Shown: positions 43,730-51,293 of the stretch, piece after piece | How positions within the stretch are numbered: position 1 is the stretch's first letter | Layout: each line of letters begins with the position of its first letter | From: JAIRVZ01 sp031553755 | GTDB lineage: Bacteria > Bacteroidota > Bacteroidia > Bacteroidales > Azobacteroidaceae | Assembly: GCA_031553755.1 (NCBI GenBank) | Contig: JAVBKZ010000034.1 | Coordinates: forward strand, 106,132-170,131 | Direction: 5' to 3' | DNA length: 64,000 nucleotides | Translations under genes and position numbers: made by a program | The notes under the pieces: model-generated | What the model saw: only the letters and a program-made list of their open reading frames with translations | Databases searched by the model: none | What the model was told of the DNA's origin: nothing

Positions 43730-43737
43730 TATCTTTG
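43730..43737 (+). promoter_or_regulatory. Candidate -7 promoter element for the CapD/WbpM-like gene
   Basis: TATCTTTG fits TAnnTTTG, about 93 bases before the dehydratase start. Confidence 0.55.
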
Positions 43738-43829
43738 CAAATTCATGCACGTATTAATATTGTTAATAAGAGAGAGTATACAGCAAATATGTGTATTTGT
43801 AACTTTGTTTAAATGTAGACTGAAAAAAT

Positions 43830-45800
43830 ATGAAAGAAAAAATACGTAATATAACTTCCGCATTGATTGTCCCTTTTAGAGAATTTCCGTACTTGCCGCG
43901 ATGGATGGTTCTCCTATTGGATGTGTGTATTTCAATGTTTGCATTCACATTTTCTTATTTGATTTGTTATCAATTGCAACATGCTGTTGTGATTACAAAT
44001 TCGTTTATTCTTAAATTGATACTTAATACAATTATTACAAGTTCGTTTTTCCTGATTTTTAGAACTTACATAGGGATTATTCGCTATTCTACATTTATGG
44101 ATGGGTTGCGAGTTTTCTTTGCCGTTTTTTGCGCTTGCTCGACAATGCTTGTGATAAGTAATGTAGTGCATGCTTATACCGGGAAAAATATTTTTTTTAA
44201 TATTGGTTTTGCTCTTAATTTCGTACTTACATTCTTTATGATGTTTACCTTTAGAATGTTTGTGAAATTATCCTATGATTTCCTGAGAAACGATTTACAG
44301 GGAAAAAAAACAAAATTATTAATATATGATGTAACTCCCTCTATTGTTTCTTTGGCGAGAATGATAAAAAACAGCACAACAGCTCCATATCGGATTGTCG
44401 GATTTATTTCTCCTGATTCTCATGCAGTGGATAAGACAATTTTGGGAGCTCCCGTGTATGCAAAAGACGCGACTAAGAAAATTAAAAGTAGAGGCGCTAA
44501 ATTTTTGTTAATTAATCCAACGGAACTTGATCGAAAGACAAAACAAGAACTATCTGATTTCTGTTTGGAGAATAAGATACAAATGATATCTCCACCACCC
44601 CTTTCCGAATGGAAAGATGGAGCCTTCCAGTTGAATAAAATGAAAAATATTCAAATTGAAGATTTATTAGGAAGAGTTCCTATCCAAATTTGTGTGGATG
44701 AAATAGGTCGCGGTTTGGATGGAAAATGTGTTATGGTGACAGGCGCGGCAGGTTCTATCGGTAGCGAAATAGTAAGGCAGTTAGGTAAATTTAATCCCGC
44801 GTTATTGTTGCTTTGTGATATTGCAGAAACACCTTTGCATTATCTTCAACTCGAAATACAAGAAAAATATCCTAGTCTAAATTTTATCCCTCTCATTTCT
44901 GATATTAGAAATTACGATAGGATGCAGCAAGTTTTTGAAACATATCGTCCTCATCATGTTTATCATGCTGCTGCTTATAAACATGTTCCGTTAATGGAAA
45001 ATCATCCATCTGAATCTGTTCGCACAAATATATTCGGAACAAAAAATGTAGCTGATTTAGCGATACGGTTTGGCGCGGAAGTTTTGGTTCAAATTTCTAC
45101 AGACAAGGCAGTTAATCCGACGAATGTAATGGGAGCATCTAAGCGTATTGCCGAGATATATGTACAATCGTTATTCAATGATTTGAAAAAACAATCAAAA
45201 ACGAATGATAATTCGAAACAAATAAAAATCATTACAACAAGATTTGGAAATGTTTTAGGATCAAATGGATCTGTTATTCCAAGATTTAAAGAACAAATAG
45301 AAAAAGGAGGCCCGGTCACGGTAACTCATCCCGATATTATACGTTATTTCATGACGATTCCCGAAGCGTGCCGATTGGTTTTGGAAGCAGGAAATATGGG
45401 TAAAGGAGGCGAAATATTTGTGTTTGATATGGGAGATCCTGTTAAAATAAAAGATTTGGCAGAAAAAATGATTCGCTTGGCCGGTTATATTCCTTATAAA
45501 GAAATTGATATCAAATATACAGGTTTGCGTCCCGGAGAAAAACTATATGAAGAATTATTAGCACAAGAAGAAACAACGCAACCCACTTACAATAAAAAAA
45601 TAATGATTGGTTCCGCTCGTGAATACGATTACAATGAAGTATGTGCGAAATTGAATCATTTGTTGGAGGTTATTGCCGAATTTAAAGATAAACAAGTTGT
45701 TCAGGTGATGAAAGAATTGGTGCCTGAATTCGTTAGTGCAAATTCAACTTTTGAAGTTTTAGATAAAAAAAAAGAAGAGATAATATTTCTTCCTAATTAA
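43830..45800 (+). CDS. UDP-GlcNAc 4,6-dehydratase, membrane-bound (CapD/WbpM/FlaA1-like)
   Basis: A 656-residue protein. Four hydrophobic helices (about residues 28-130) precede a CoA-binding-like domain and a C-terminal extended-SDR dehydratase domain with VTGAAGSIGSEIVRQL (about 303-318), HAAAYKHVPLME (about 383-394), and STDKAVNPTNVMGASKR (about 431-447), the modified catalytic region of this group. It makes UDP-4-keto-6-deoxy-HexNAc, the substrate for the WbpV-like reductase at 34347. It ends the polysaccharide cluster; serS starts 9 bases later and may be read from the same message. Confidence 0.92.
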   Translation: MKEKIRNITSALIVPFREFPYLPRWMVLLLDVCISMFAFTFSYLICYQLQHAVVITNSFILKLILNTIITSSFFLIFRTYIGIIRYSTFMDGLRVFFAVFCACSTMLVISNVVHAYTGKNIFFNIGFALNFVLTFFMMFTFRMFVKLSYDFLRNDLQGKKTKLLIYDVTPSIVSLARMIKNSTTAPYRIVGFISPDSHAVDKTILGAPVYAKDATKKIKSRGAKFLLINPTELDRKTKQELSDFCLENKIQMISPPPLSEWKDGAFQLNKMKNIQIEDLLGRVPIQICVDEIGRGLDGKCVMVTGAAGSIGSEIVRQLGKFNPALLLLCDIAETPLHYLQLEIQEKYPSLNFIPLISDIRNYDRMQQVFETYRPHHVYHAAAYKHVPLMENHPSESVRTNIFGTKNVADLAIRFGAEVLVQISTDKAVNPTNVMGASKRIAEIYVQSLFNDLKKQSKTNDNSKQIKIITTRFGNVLGSNGSVIPRFKEQIEKGGPVTVTHPDIIRYFMTIPEACRLVLEAGNMGKGGEIFVFDMGDPVKIKDLAEKMIRLAGYIPYKEIDIKYTGLRPGEKLYEELLAQEETTQPTYNKKIMIGSAREYDYNEVCAKLNHLLEVIAEFKDKQVVQVMKELVPEFVSANSTFEVLDKKKEEIIFLPN

Positions 45801-45809
45801 TATATAAAT

Positions 45810-47081
45810 ATGCTCACTCTTAAAGTTATAACAGAGAATACAGAAGAAGTTATTCAGAAATTGTCGAAAAAACATTACGATGCAAAAGAAATAATCTTTC
45901 AGGTCATAGAAATTGATAAAAAAAGAAAAAATTCCCAAACGGAATCCGATGCTAATTTGGCAGAATTAAACAAACTATCTAAAAGTATCGGGCAACTGAT
46001 GAAAGAAGGGAAAAAAGATGAGGCCGAAACTGCTAGGAATATAGTTGTTTCTATCAAAGAAAAAAATAAAAAATTAGAAGATGATCTAAGAGATGCGGAA
46101 AAAACATTAGTCGAATTACTTTGTCAAATTCCGAATCTTCCTTCAGATGAAGTTCCCGAAGGGCGCGCCGTTACGGATAATCTTGTCGAACGTAAAGGTG
46201 GAATTACACCTGATTTGCCCGAAGACGCTATCCCTCATTGGGATTTAGCTAAAAAATACGATTTAATTGATTTTGAGTTAGGCGTGAAAATTTCAGGAGC
46301 AGGTTTTCCTGTCTATAAAGGAAAAGGTGCTCGTTTGCAACGTGCATTGATAAATTTCTTCTTAGATAATGCCAGGGAAGCCGGATATCTAGAAATACAG
46401 CCTCCTTATGTCGTAAACTCGGATTCTGGTTATGGAACAGGCCAGCTTCCTGATAAAGAAGGACAAATGTATCATTGTGGATTAGATGATTTATATTTGA
46501 TTCCAACAGCAGAAGTTCCTGTTACAAATATTTATCGGGATGTGATTTTAGATGAAAAAGACTTGCCGATAAAAAATACAGCGTATTCAGCTTGTTTTCG
46601 CAGGGAAGCCGGTTCGTATGGAAAAGATGTACGAGGATTGAATCGTTTACATCAATTTGATAAAGTTGAAATAGTAAGGATAGATACTCCCGAACATTCT
46701 TATCAATCGTTAAAGGAAATGGTTGATTACGTTCAAACTTTAGTCGAAAAATTAGAATTACCTTGGCGTATACTACGACTTTGTGGCGGGGATATGAGTT
46801 TTACATCAGCTCTCACTTTTGATTTTGAAGTCTTTTCTGCAGCTCAAAAACGTTGGTTGGAAGTTAGCTCTGTTTCAAACTTTGAAAGCTATCAGGCAAA
46901 CCGGTTAAAATGTCGTTATAAGGATAACGATAAAAAAACTCAACTATGCCACACCCTTAATGGAAGCGCTTTGGCATTACCTAGGATTGTAGCTGCTTTG
47001 TTGGAAAATAATCAAACGAAGGAGGGTATTCGAATTCCTAAAGCATTAGTTCCTTACACCGGATTTGAAATAATCGACTAA
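45810..47081 (+). CDS. serS: Seryl-tRNA synthetase
   Basis: A 423-residue class II aminoacyl-tRNA synthetase charging tRNA-Ser. The N-terminal arm (about residues 30-100) is a long, charged, two-helix coiled coil, as expected. Motif 2 is FRREAGSYGKDVRGLNRLHQFDKVE (here split over about residues 264-288), and motif 3 is LNGSALALPRIVAALLEN (about 389-406). Length matches the family. It follows the capsule dehydratase gene closely, although the two functions are unrelated. Confidence 0.96.
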   Translation: MLTLKVITENTEEVIQKLSKKHYDAKEIIFQVIEIDKKRKNSQTESDANLAELNKLSKSIGQLMKEGKKDEAETARNIVVSIKEKNKKLEDDLRDAEKTLVELLCQIPNLPSDEVPEGRAVTDNLVERKGGITPDLPEDAIPHWDLAKKYDLIDFELGVKISGAGFPVYKGKGARLQRALINFFLDNAREAGYLEIQPPYVVNSDSGYGTGQLPDKEGQMYHCGLDDLYLIPTAEVPVTNIYRDVILDEKDLPIKNTAYSACFRREAGSYGKDVRGLNRLHQFDKVEIVRIDTPEHSYQSLKEMVDYVQTLVEKLELPWRILRLCGGDMSFTSALTFDFEVFSAAQKRWLEVSSVSNFESYQANRLKCRYKDNDKKTQLCHTLNGSALALPRIVAALLENNQTKEGIRIPKALVPYTGFEIID

Positions 47082-47145
47082 TTGAACAAATTGTAACTAA
47101 TTTTGTTGATAAGTTTGTATGATAAAATTAACAAATAAAATTACA

Positions 47146-47700
47146 ATGAAATTTATAGCGACTTTATTTTCGGCATTATCTCTTGTTTTTGGAGCTAAAG
47201 TGTTGGCAAATACAAAACAGATGTCGGCTAAAACCAATTTTTATGAATTGAGTTTTATTTCTCTTGATGGTAAGAAAATTGATTTTTCTGAATTTAAAGG
47301 AAAAAAAGTATTGATTGTAAATACAGCTTCAAAATGTGGATTTACACCTCAGTATGCCGACTTGGAAAAGCTTTACAATGAGTATAAGGAGAAGGTTGTA
47401 ATTGTCGGATTTCCTTCGAATGATTTTGGAGGGCAGGAACCTGGTAATAACAATGAAATTCGGGAATTTTGTCAAATGAATTATGGAGTAACCTTTTTGA
47501 TGATGAGTAAGTCTGATGTAAAAGGTGAAAATAAAAATTCTGTTTACAAATGGTTGACCGAAGAAGACAAAAATGGATGGAACACCCAAGAACCAACGTG
47601 GAATTTTTGTAAATATTTAATTGATGAAAACGGTCAATTGGTCAAGTTCTTTTCTTCGAAAGTAAAACCAATGGATGAAGAAATTATTTCTCTTTTATAA
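47146..47700 (+). CDS. Glutathione peroxidase family protein (thiol peroxidase), exported
   Basis: From ATG 47146 the product has 184 residues. It starts with a hydrophobic segment (about 1-20, FIATLFSALSLVFGAKVLA) which looks like a signal peptide, so the enzyme is probably periplasmic or membrane-anchored. The peroxidase site is NTASKCGFTPQY (peroxidatic Cys64, no selenocysteine); GFPSNDFGGQEPG supplies the catalytic Gln and WNFCKYLID the Trp-Asn pair. Non-seleno enzymes of this kind usually use thioredoxin rather than glutathione. An upstream in-frame ATG at 47119 would add nine residues. Confidence 0.88.
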   Translation: MKFIATLFSALSLVFGAKVLANTKQMSAKTNFYELSFISLDGKKIDFSEFKGKKVLIVNTASKCGFTPQYADLEKLYNEYKEKVVIVGFPSNDFGGQEPGNNNEIREFCQMNYGVTFLMMSKSDVKGENKNSVYKWLTEEDKNGWNTQEPTWNFCKYLIDENGQLVKFFSSKVKPMDEEIISLL

Positions 47701-48024
<324 letters not shown>

Positions 48025-48702
48025 ATGAAAACGTTAGGATTCTTGTCTCTTATATTGGGGCTAATTTTTTATGCGTGTAATCAACCTCCAAAAACTATCA
48101 ATTTACCGGAAAATCTTACGGAAGAAACTGTAACTGATTCTACTGTAGCTGAAAGTTCGAAAGACAAAGAAGAGGTCCAAATTCTGATAAGAGAGATGTT
48201 GATTTGGGCAGACTCGAAAGAATGTATTGATTTGTTGCCAGTGATTACCGACAGTAAAAACAGTATTTATGTTGGATTTGATCTTGATAAACACAAACAA
48301 AATTTGGAAAAATTAAAAGCTACCAATTTTTTTGTGACAGAATTTATTGAAAATTATAATCAAATCATTCTAACACTGGATAATGGCCTACGAAATGGAA
48401 AATATGAAGAATGGTTGGTTGGAGACTTACCGACATTTGTTTTTGCGAATGGTGTAAATCCTTGGTGTTTGTGCCAAGACATTCCATACGACAATCCAAA
48501 TCCATGGAGCTTTATAACGATAGAAATAATCGACTTAGACTATGCTAAAGGAGAATTGAATTGGAAATGGGGAAATCTTGAAAATAATTCTAATCCGAAT
48601 TGGAAAGAATTTAAATATAAATTCAGGGTTGTAAAAGAAAATAACCAATGGAAAATTGCATATTTAGAAGGATTTGATTTTGAAGAAAGTACAAAGTCGT
48701 AA
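48025..48702 (+). CDS. Hypothetical lipoprotein
   Basis: A 225-residue protein. The signal peptide (LGFLSLILGLIFYAC) ends in a lipobox with Cys18. The mature region begins with a Thr/Glu-rich linker, then a mixed alpha/beta domain with WADSKECIDLLPVITD (about residues 65-80) and a Trp/Asn-rich end (LNWKWGNLENNSNPNWKEFKYKFRVVKENNQWKIAYLEGFDF, in parts). The last portion resembles the beta-rich end of NTF2-like or DUF4468-type domains but I do not recognise the family. ATG 48025 is preferred over TTG-initiated upstream extension. The T run upstream may affect expression. Confidence 0.65.
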   Translation: MKTLGFLSLILGLIFYACNQPPKTINLPENLTEETVTDSTVAESSKDKEEVQILIREMLIWADSKECIDLLPVITDSKNSIYVGFDLDKHKQNLEKLKATNFFVTEFIENYNQIILTLDNGLRNGKYEEWLVGDLPTFVFANGVNPWCLCQDIPYDNPNPWSFITIEIIDLDYAKGELNWKWGNLENNSNPNWKEFKYKFRVVKENNQWKIAYLEGFDFEESTKS

Positions 48703-48790
48703 TTATAGAAAATTAGATATTAAAAATAGTATTATAAAATGATTTTATCATATTTTTAGCCATTTTCTTTGCATTTATAAATAATCCCAA

Positions 48791-48798
48791 TATCTTTG
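48791..48798 (+). promoter_or_regulatory. Candidate promoter of the ilv attenuator leader
   Basis: TATCTTTG followed by GC fits TAnnTTTG; transcription would start near 48805, about 17 bases before the leader peptide. Confidence 0.65.
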
Positions 48799-48821
48799 CA
48801 GTCAAATTATAGAAAATAATA

Positions 48822-48887
48822 ATGAATCATATTCATACATTAAACAGCGTGGTCGTCAGCATTATTCTACTAGTCGGAAAAGAATGA
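48822..48887 (+). CDS. ilvL: ilv leader peptide (21 aa)
   Basis: ATG 48822 opens a 21-codon frame ending in TGA (48885-48887). The peptide reads MNHIHTLNSVVVSIILLVGKE: codons 10-12 are Val, 14-15 Ile, 16-17 Leu and 18 Val. Such a cluster of regulatory codons is the sign of a leader peptide in transcriptional attenuation of branched-chain amino acid operons. It has its own promoter-like element and is followed by alternative hairpins and a terminator before ilvD. It has no other likely role. Confidence 0.85.
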   Translation: MNHIHTLNSVVVSIILLVGKE

Positions 48888-48962
48888 TGAGGAAGGCTGT
48901 TGTTTAAAGTATTACACATAAAGGAAATATGAGCCTTTCTCGAATTCGGGAAAGGCTTTTTT
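48860..48962 (+). promoter_or_regulatory. Transcription attenuator of the ilv operon
   Basis: Alternative pairings are visible. Segment 1 (CATTATTCT, 48860-48868, inside the leader peptide) pairs with segment 2 (AGAATGATG, 48881-48889). Segment 2 continues as GGAAGGCT (48891-48898), which pairs with segment 3 (AGCCTTTC, 48932-48939). Segment 3 also forms the terminator with segment 4 (GAAAGGCT, 48950-48957). A ribosome stalled on Val/Ile/Leu codons would cover segment 1, free segment 2 to pair with 3, and allow read-through into ilvD. Confidence 0.8.
48932..48962 (+). terminator. Rho-independent terminator of the ilv leader
   Basis: AGCCTTTCTCG-AATT-CGGGAAAGGCT stem of 11 bp (one T-G wobble) followed by six T. 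It lies 42 bases upstream of ilvD and is the conditional stop of the attenuator. Confidence 0.9.
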
Positions 48963-48975
48963 GTTGATAAATAAC

Positions 48976-48983
48976 TATCTTTG
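48976..48983 (+). promoter_or_regulatory. Second candidate promoter, downstream of the attenuator
   Basis: TATCTTTG followed by GC fits TAnnTTTG and lies after the terminator, 21 bases before ilvD. If used, it would give attenuator-independent basal expression. Confidence 0.5.
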
Positions 48984-49003
48984 CAGGCTTAAAAAGTAAC
49001 AAA

Positions 49004-50833
49004 ATGAAGATTCAATTGCGCAGTCATACATCAACTCAAGGACGTAAAATGGCAGGAGCCCGCGCATTGTGGCGTGCCAACGGAATGAAAGAAGAACAAA
49101 TGGGCAAACCGATAATTGCTATCGTTAATTCGTTTACGCAATTTGTTCCCGGACATGTTCACTTGCATGAAATCGGACAGTTTGTAAAGGCTGAAATCGA
49201 AAAATTAGGATGTTTTGCCGCCGAATTCAATACAATTGCCATCGATGATGGAATTGCCATGGGACATGATGGAATGTTATATTCTCTTCCTTCTCGCGAT
49301 TTGATTGCCGATAGTGTCGAATATATGGTCAATGCGCACAAAGCCGATGCAATGATTTGTATCAGCAATTGCGATAAAATCACTCCGGGAATGCTGATGG
49401 CAGCTATGCGATTGAATATTCCCGCCGTTTTTGTATCAGGAGGACCGATGGAAGCCGGACGACTAAATGGTCGTGGACTTGATTTGATTGACGCGATGAT
49501 ACAAGGTGCTGATGAAACGTTGAGTGACGAACACGTTCGGCAAGTAGAAATGAGGGCCTGTCCTACTTGCGGTTCTTGTTCCGGAATGTTCACAGCCAAT
49601 TCTATGAATTGCTTGAATGAAGCCATTGGAATGGCATTACCCGGAAACGGAACGATTGTCGCTACACATATTAACCGTAAACAACTTTTCATAGATGCCG
49701 CCGGATTAATTGTCAAAAACGCATATAAATATTACGAAGATGGTGATGAAAGCGTTTTACCTAAAAATATAGCGACTCGTTTAGCTTTCCTTAATGCAAT
49801 GACTTTAGATATTGCTATGGGAGGTTCAACTAATACGGTTTTGCATTTATTAGCAATCGCTCAAGAAGCCGGAGTTGATTTCACGATGGACGATATCGAC
49901 CGTTTATCCCGAAAAACACCTTGCCTTTGTAAAGTAGCTCCCAATACCAATAAATATTATATCCAAGACGTAAACCGTGCCGGAGGAATCATCGGGATTA
50001 TGTCGGAATTAGCTAAAGCCGGATTAATGGATGTTTCTGTCGGAAGAGTTGATGGACAAACTTTGGAACAAGCGATAGACAAATTTGGAATCACAAGCAA
50101 AAATGTCACTTTCGAAGCCATAGAAAAATATAAATCTGCTCCATGTGGACGATTTAACTTGGAGTTGGGTTCACAGGAAGAAGAATATGAGCAATTGGAT
50201 ACCGACAGAATCGATGGCTGTATCCGCGACATTGAACATGCTTATAGTAAAGATGGCGGTTTGGCTGTTTTGAAAGGAAATATAGCGCAAGATGGATGTG
50301 TAGTTAAAACTGCGGGAGTGGACGAAAGTATTTGGAAATTCAGAGGAACTGCTAAGGTCTTCGATTCTCAGGATGCCGCTTGTGAGGGAATTTTAGGAGG
50401 AAAAGTAGTCGCGGGAGATATAGTGGTTATCGCATACGAGGGCCCAAAAGGCGGACCAGGAATGCAGGAAATGCTTTATCCCACGTCTTATATCAAATCC
50501 AAACATTTGGGAAAAGAATGTGCTTTGATTACCGATGGACGTTTTTCTGGAGGTACTTCCGGATTATCTATCGGGCATATTTCTCCCGAAGCAGCCGCCG
50601 GAGGAAACATCGCATTGATAAGAGACAATGATATTATTGAGATAAATATTCCGGAAAGAACCATCAATGTTTTACTTTCTGACGAAGAATTAGAAAGCCG
50701 CCGGAAAGAAGAACAACAACGAGGTGCAAAAGCGTTTACTCCTCCTGTTCGACAACGAAATGTCCCAAAGGCATTGCAAGCATACGCTTCAATGGTTAGT
50801 TCTGCGGATAAAGGGGCAGTAAGAATAATATAA
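49004..50833 (+). CDS. ilvD: Dihydroxy-acid dehydratase
   Basis: A 609-residue iron-sulfur enzyme catalysing the dehydration of 2,3-dihydroxy-isovalerate and 3-methylvalerate to the 2-keto acids of valine and isoleucine synthesis. Motifs: CISNCDKITPGMLMAA (about residues 122-137, cluster cysteine and binding lysine) and RACPTCGSCSGMFTANSMNCL (split over about 184-204, further cluster cysteines), and the C-terminal ITDGRFSGGTSG (about 512-523). Length is typical of the E. coli type. It is the first structural gene after the attenuator; a mobile cassette separates it from ilvB. Confidence 0.96.
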   Translation: MKIQLRSHTSTQGRKMAGARALWRANGMKEEQMGKPIIAIVNSFTQFVPGHVHLHEIGQFVKAEIEKLGCFAAEFNTIAIDDGIAMGHDGMLYSLPSRDLIADSVEYMVNAHKADAMICISNCDKITPGMLMAAMRLNIPAVFVSGGPMEAGRLNGRGLDLIDAMIQGADETLSDEHVRQVEMRACPTCGSCSGMFTANSMNCLNEAIGMALPGNGTIVATHINRKQLFIDAAGLIVKNAYKYYEDGDESVLPKNIATRLAFLNAMTLDIAMGGSTNTVLHLLAIAQEAGVDFTMDDIDRLSRKTPCLCKVAPNTNKYYIQDVNRAGGIIGIMSELAKAGLMDVSVGRVDGQTLEQAIDKFGITSKNVTFEAIEKYKSAPCGRFNLELGSQEEEYEQLDTDRIDGCIRDIEHAYSKDGGLAVLKGNIAQDGCVVKTAGVDESIWKFRGTAKVFDSQDAACEGILGGKVVAGDIVVIAYEGPKGGPGMQEMLYPTSYIKSKHLGKECALITDGRFSGGTSGLSIGHISPEAAAGGNIALIRDNDIIEINIPERTINVLLSDEELESRRKEEQQRGAKAFTPPVRQRNVPKALQAYASMVSSADKGAVRII

Positions 50834-50855
50834 TAGAACATGGATTAGTTATAAC

Positions 50856-50882
50856 TTGTCATTGCGGGCTTGACCCGCAATC
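50856..50882 (+). repeat. Left terminal palindrome of the GIY-YIG cassette
   Basis: TTGTCAT, arm TGCGGG, loop CTTGA, arm CCCGCA, ATC. Identical to 17185-17211. Confidence 0.95.
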
Positions 50883-50911
50883 CCCCTATAAAAAACCAAA
50901 CAAAGAAATTT

Positions 50912-51210
50912 ATGACCAAAATACATCGATACTGGGTTTATTGTATGACGAATTTTTATCATAACGTTTTGTACATAGGTGTTACAAATGATTTATACAG
51001 AAGAATAAGGGAACATAAATCGGGAAAGATTAAAGGATTTACATATAAATATAATTGTAATAAATTAGTATATTTGATTTTTTTGATTTTATTGACGATG
51101 CTATTTCAAGAGAGAAGCAGTTGAAAAATTGGAAACGTGAATGGAAAAACGAATTAATAAGCAAGTCTAATCCTAAGTGGGAAGATTTGGCTATTGATTG
51201 GGATGAATAA
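50912..51210 (+). pseudogene. GIY-YIG (URI-type) endonuclease gene with a frameshift
   Basis: From ATG 50912 the frame reads MTKIHRYWVYCMTNFYHNVL... with the GIY-YIG core: VYCM (about residues 9-12), YIGVTNDLYRRIREHKSG (about 21-38, second half of the motif plus the catalytic Arg), and KYNCNKLVY. It then shifts in a T-rich stretch near 51075-51085. One additional T would restore FDFFDFIDDAISREKQLKNW and the usual C-terminus ending WEDLAIDWDE at the TAA 51208-51210, about 99 residues in total. The family's URI-type members are small endonucleases found alone or in mobile introns. The lesion may be real decay or a homopolymer error. Confidence 0.85.
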
Positions 51211-51217
51211 TTGGAAG

Positions 51218-51244
51218 ATTGCGGGTCAAGCCCGCAATGACAAT
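51218..51244 (-). repeat. Right terminal palindrome of the GIY-YIG cassette
   Basis: Exact reverse complement of 50856-50882, placed 7 bases after the nuclease stop codon. Confidence 0.95.
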
Positions 51245-51293
51245 ACATAATAAGCTTTCAATTGCAAAGTGAATCTTAAATTAAAATTTACAA

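Larger units (their letters stand above)
50856..51244. mobile_element. GIY-YIG nuclease cassette with 27-bp perfect terminal inverted repeats
   Basis: The 27-base palindrome at 50856-50882 is repeated as an exact reverse complement at 51218-51244. Between them lies one frameshifted GIY-YIG endonuclease gene and nothing else, 389 bp in all. The ends begin TTGTCAT on the outside and carry arms TGCGGG/CCCGCA around loop CTTGA. No target duplication is obvious. It sits between ilvD and ilvB, where such operons are otherwise continuous. Confidence 0.8.

Noticed and set aside
51039..51248. Minus-strand frame starting MYCHCGLDPQSS over the nuclease cassette
   Set aside because: The start is only the translation of the palindromic end, and the rest is antisense to the nuclease pseudogene.
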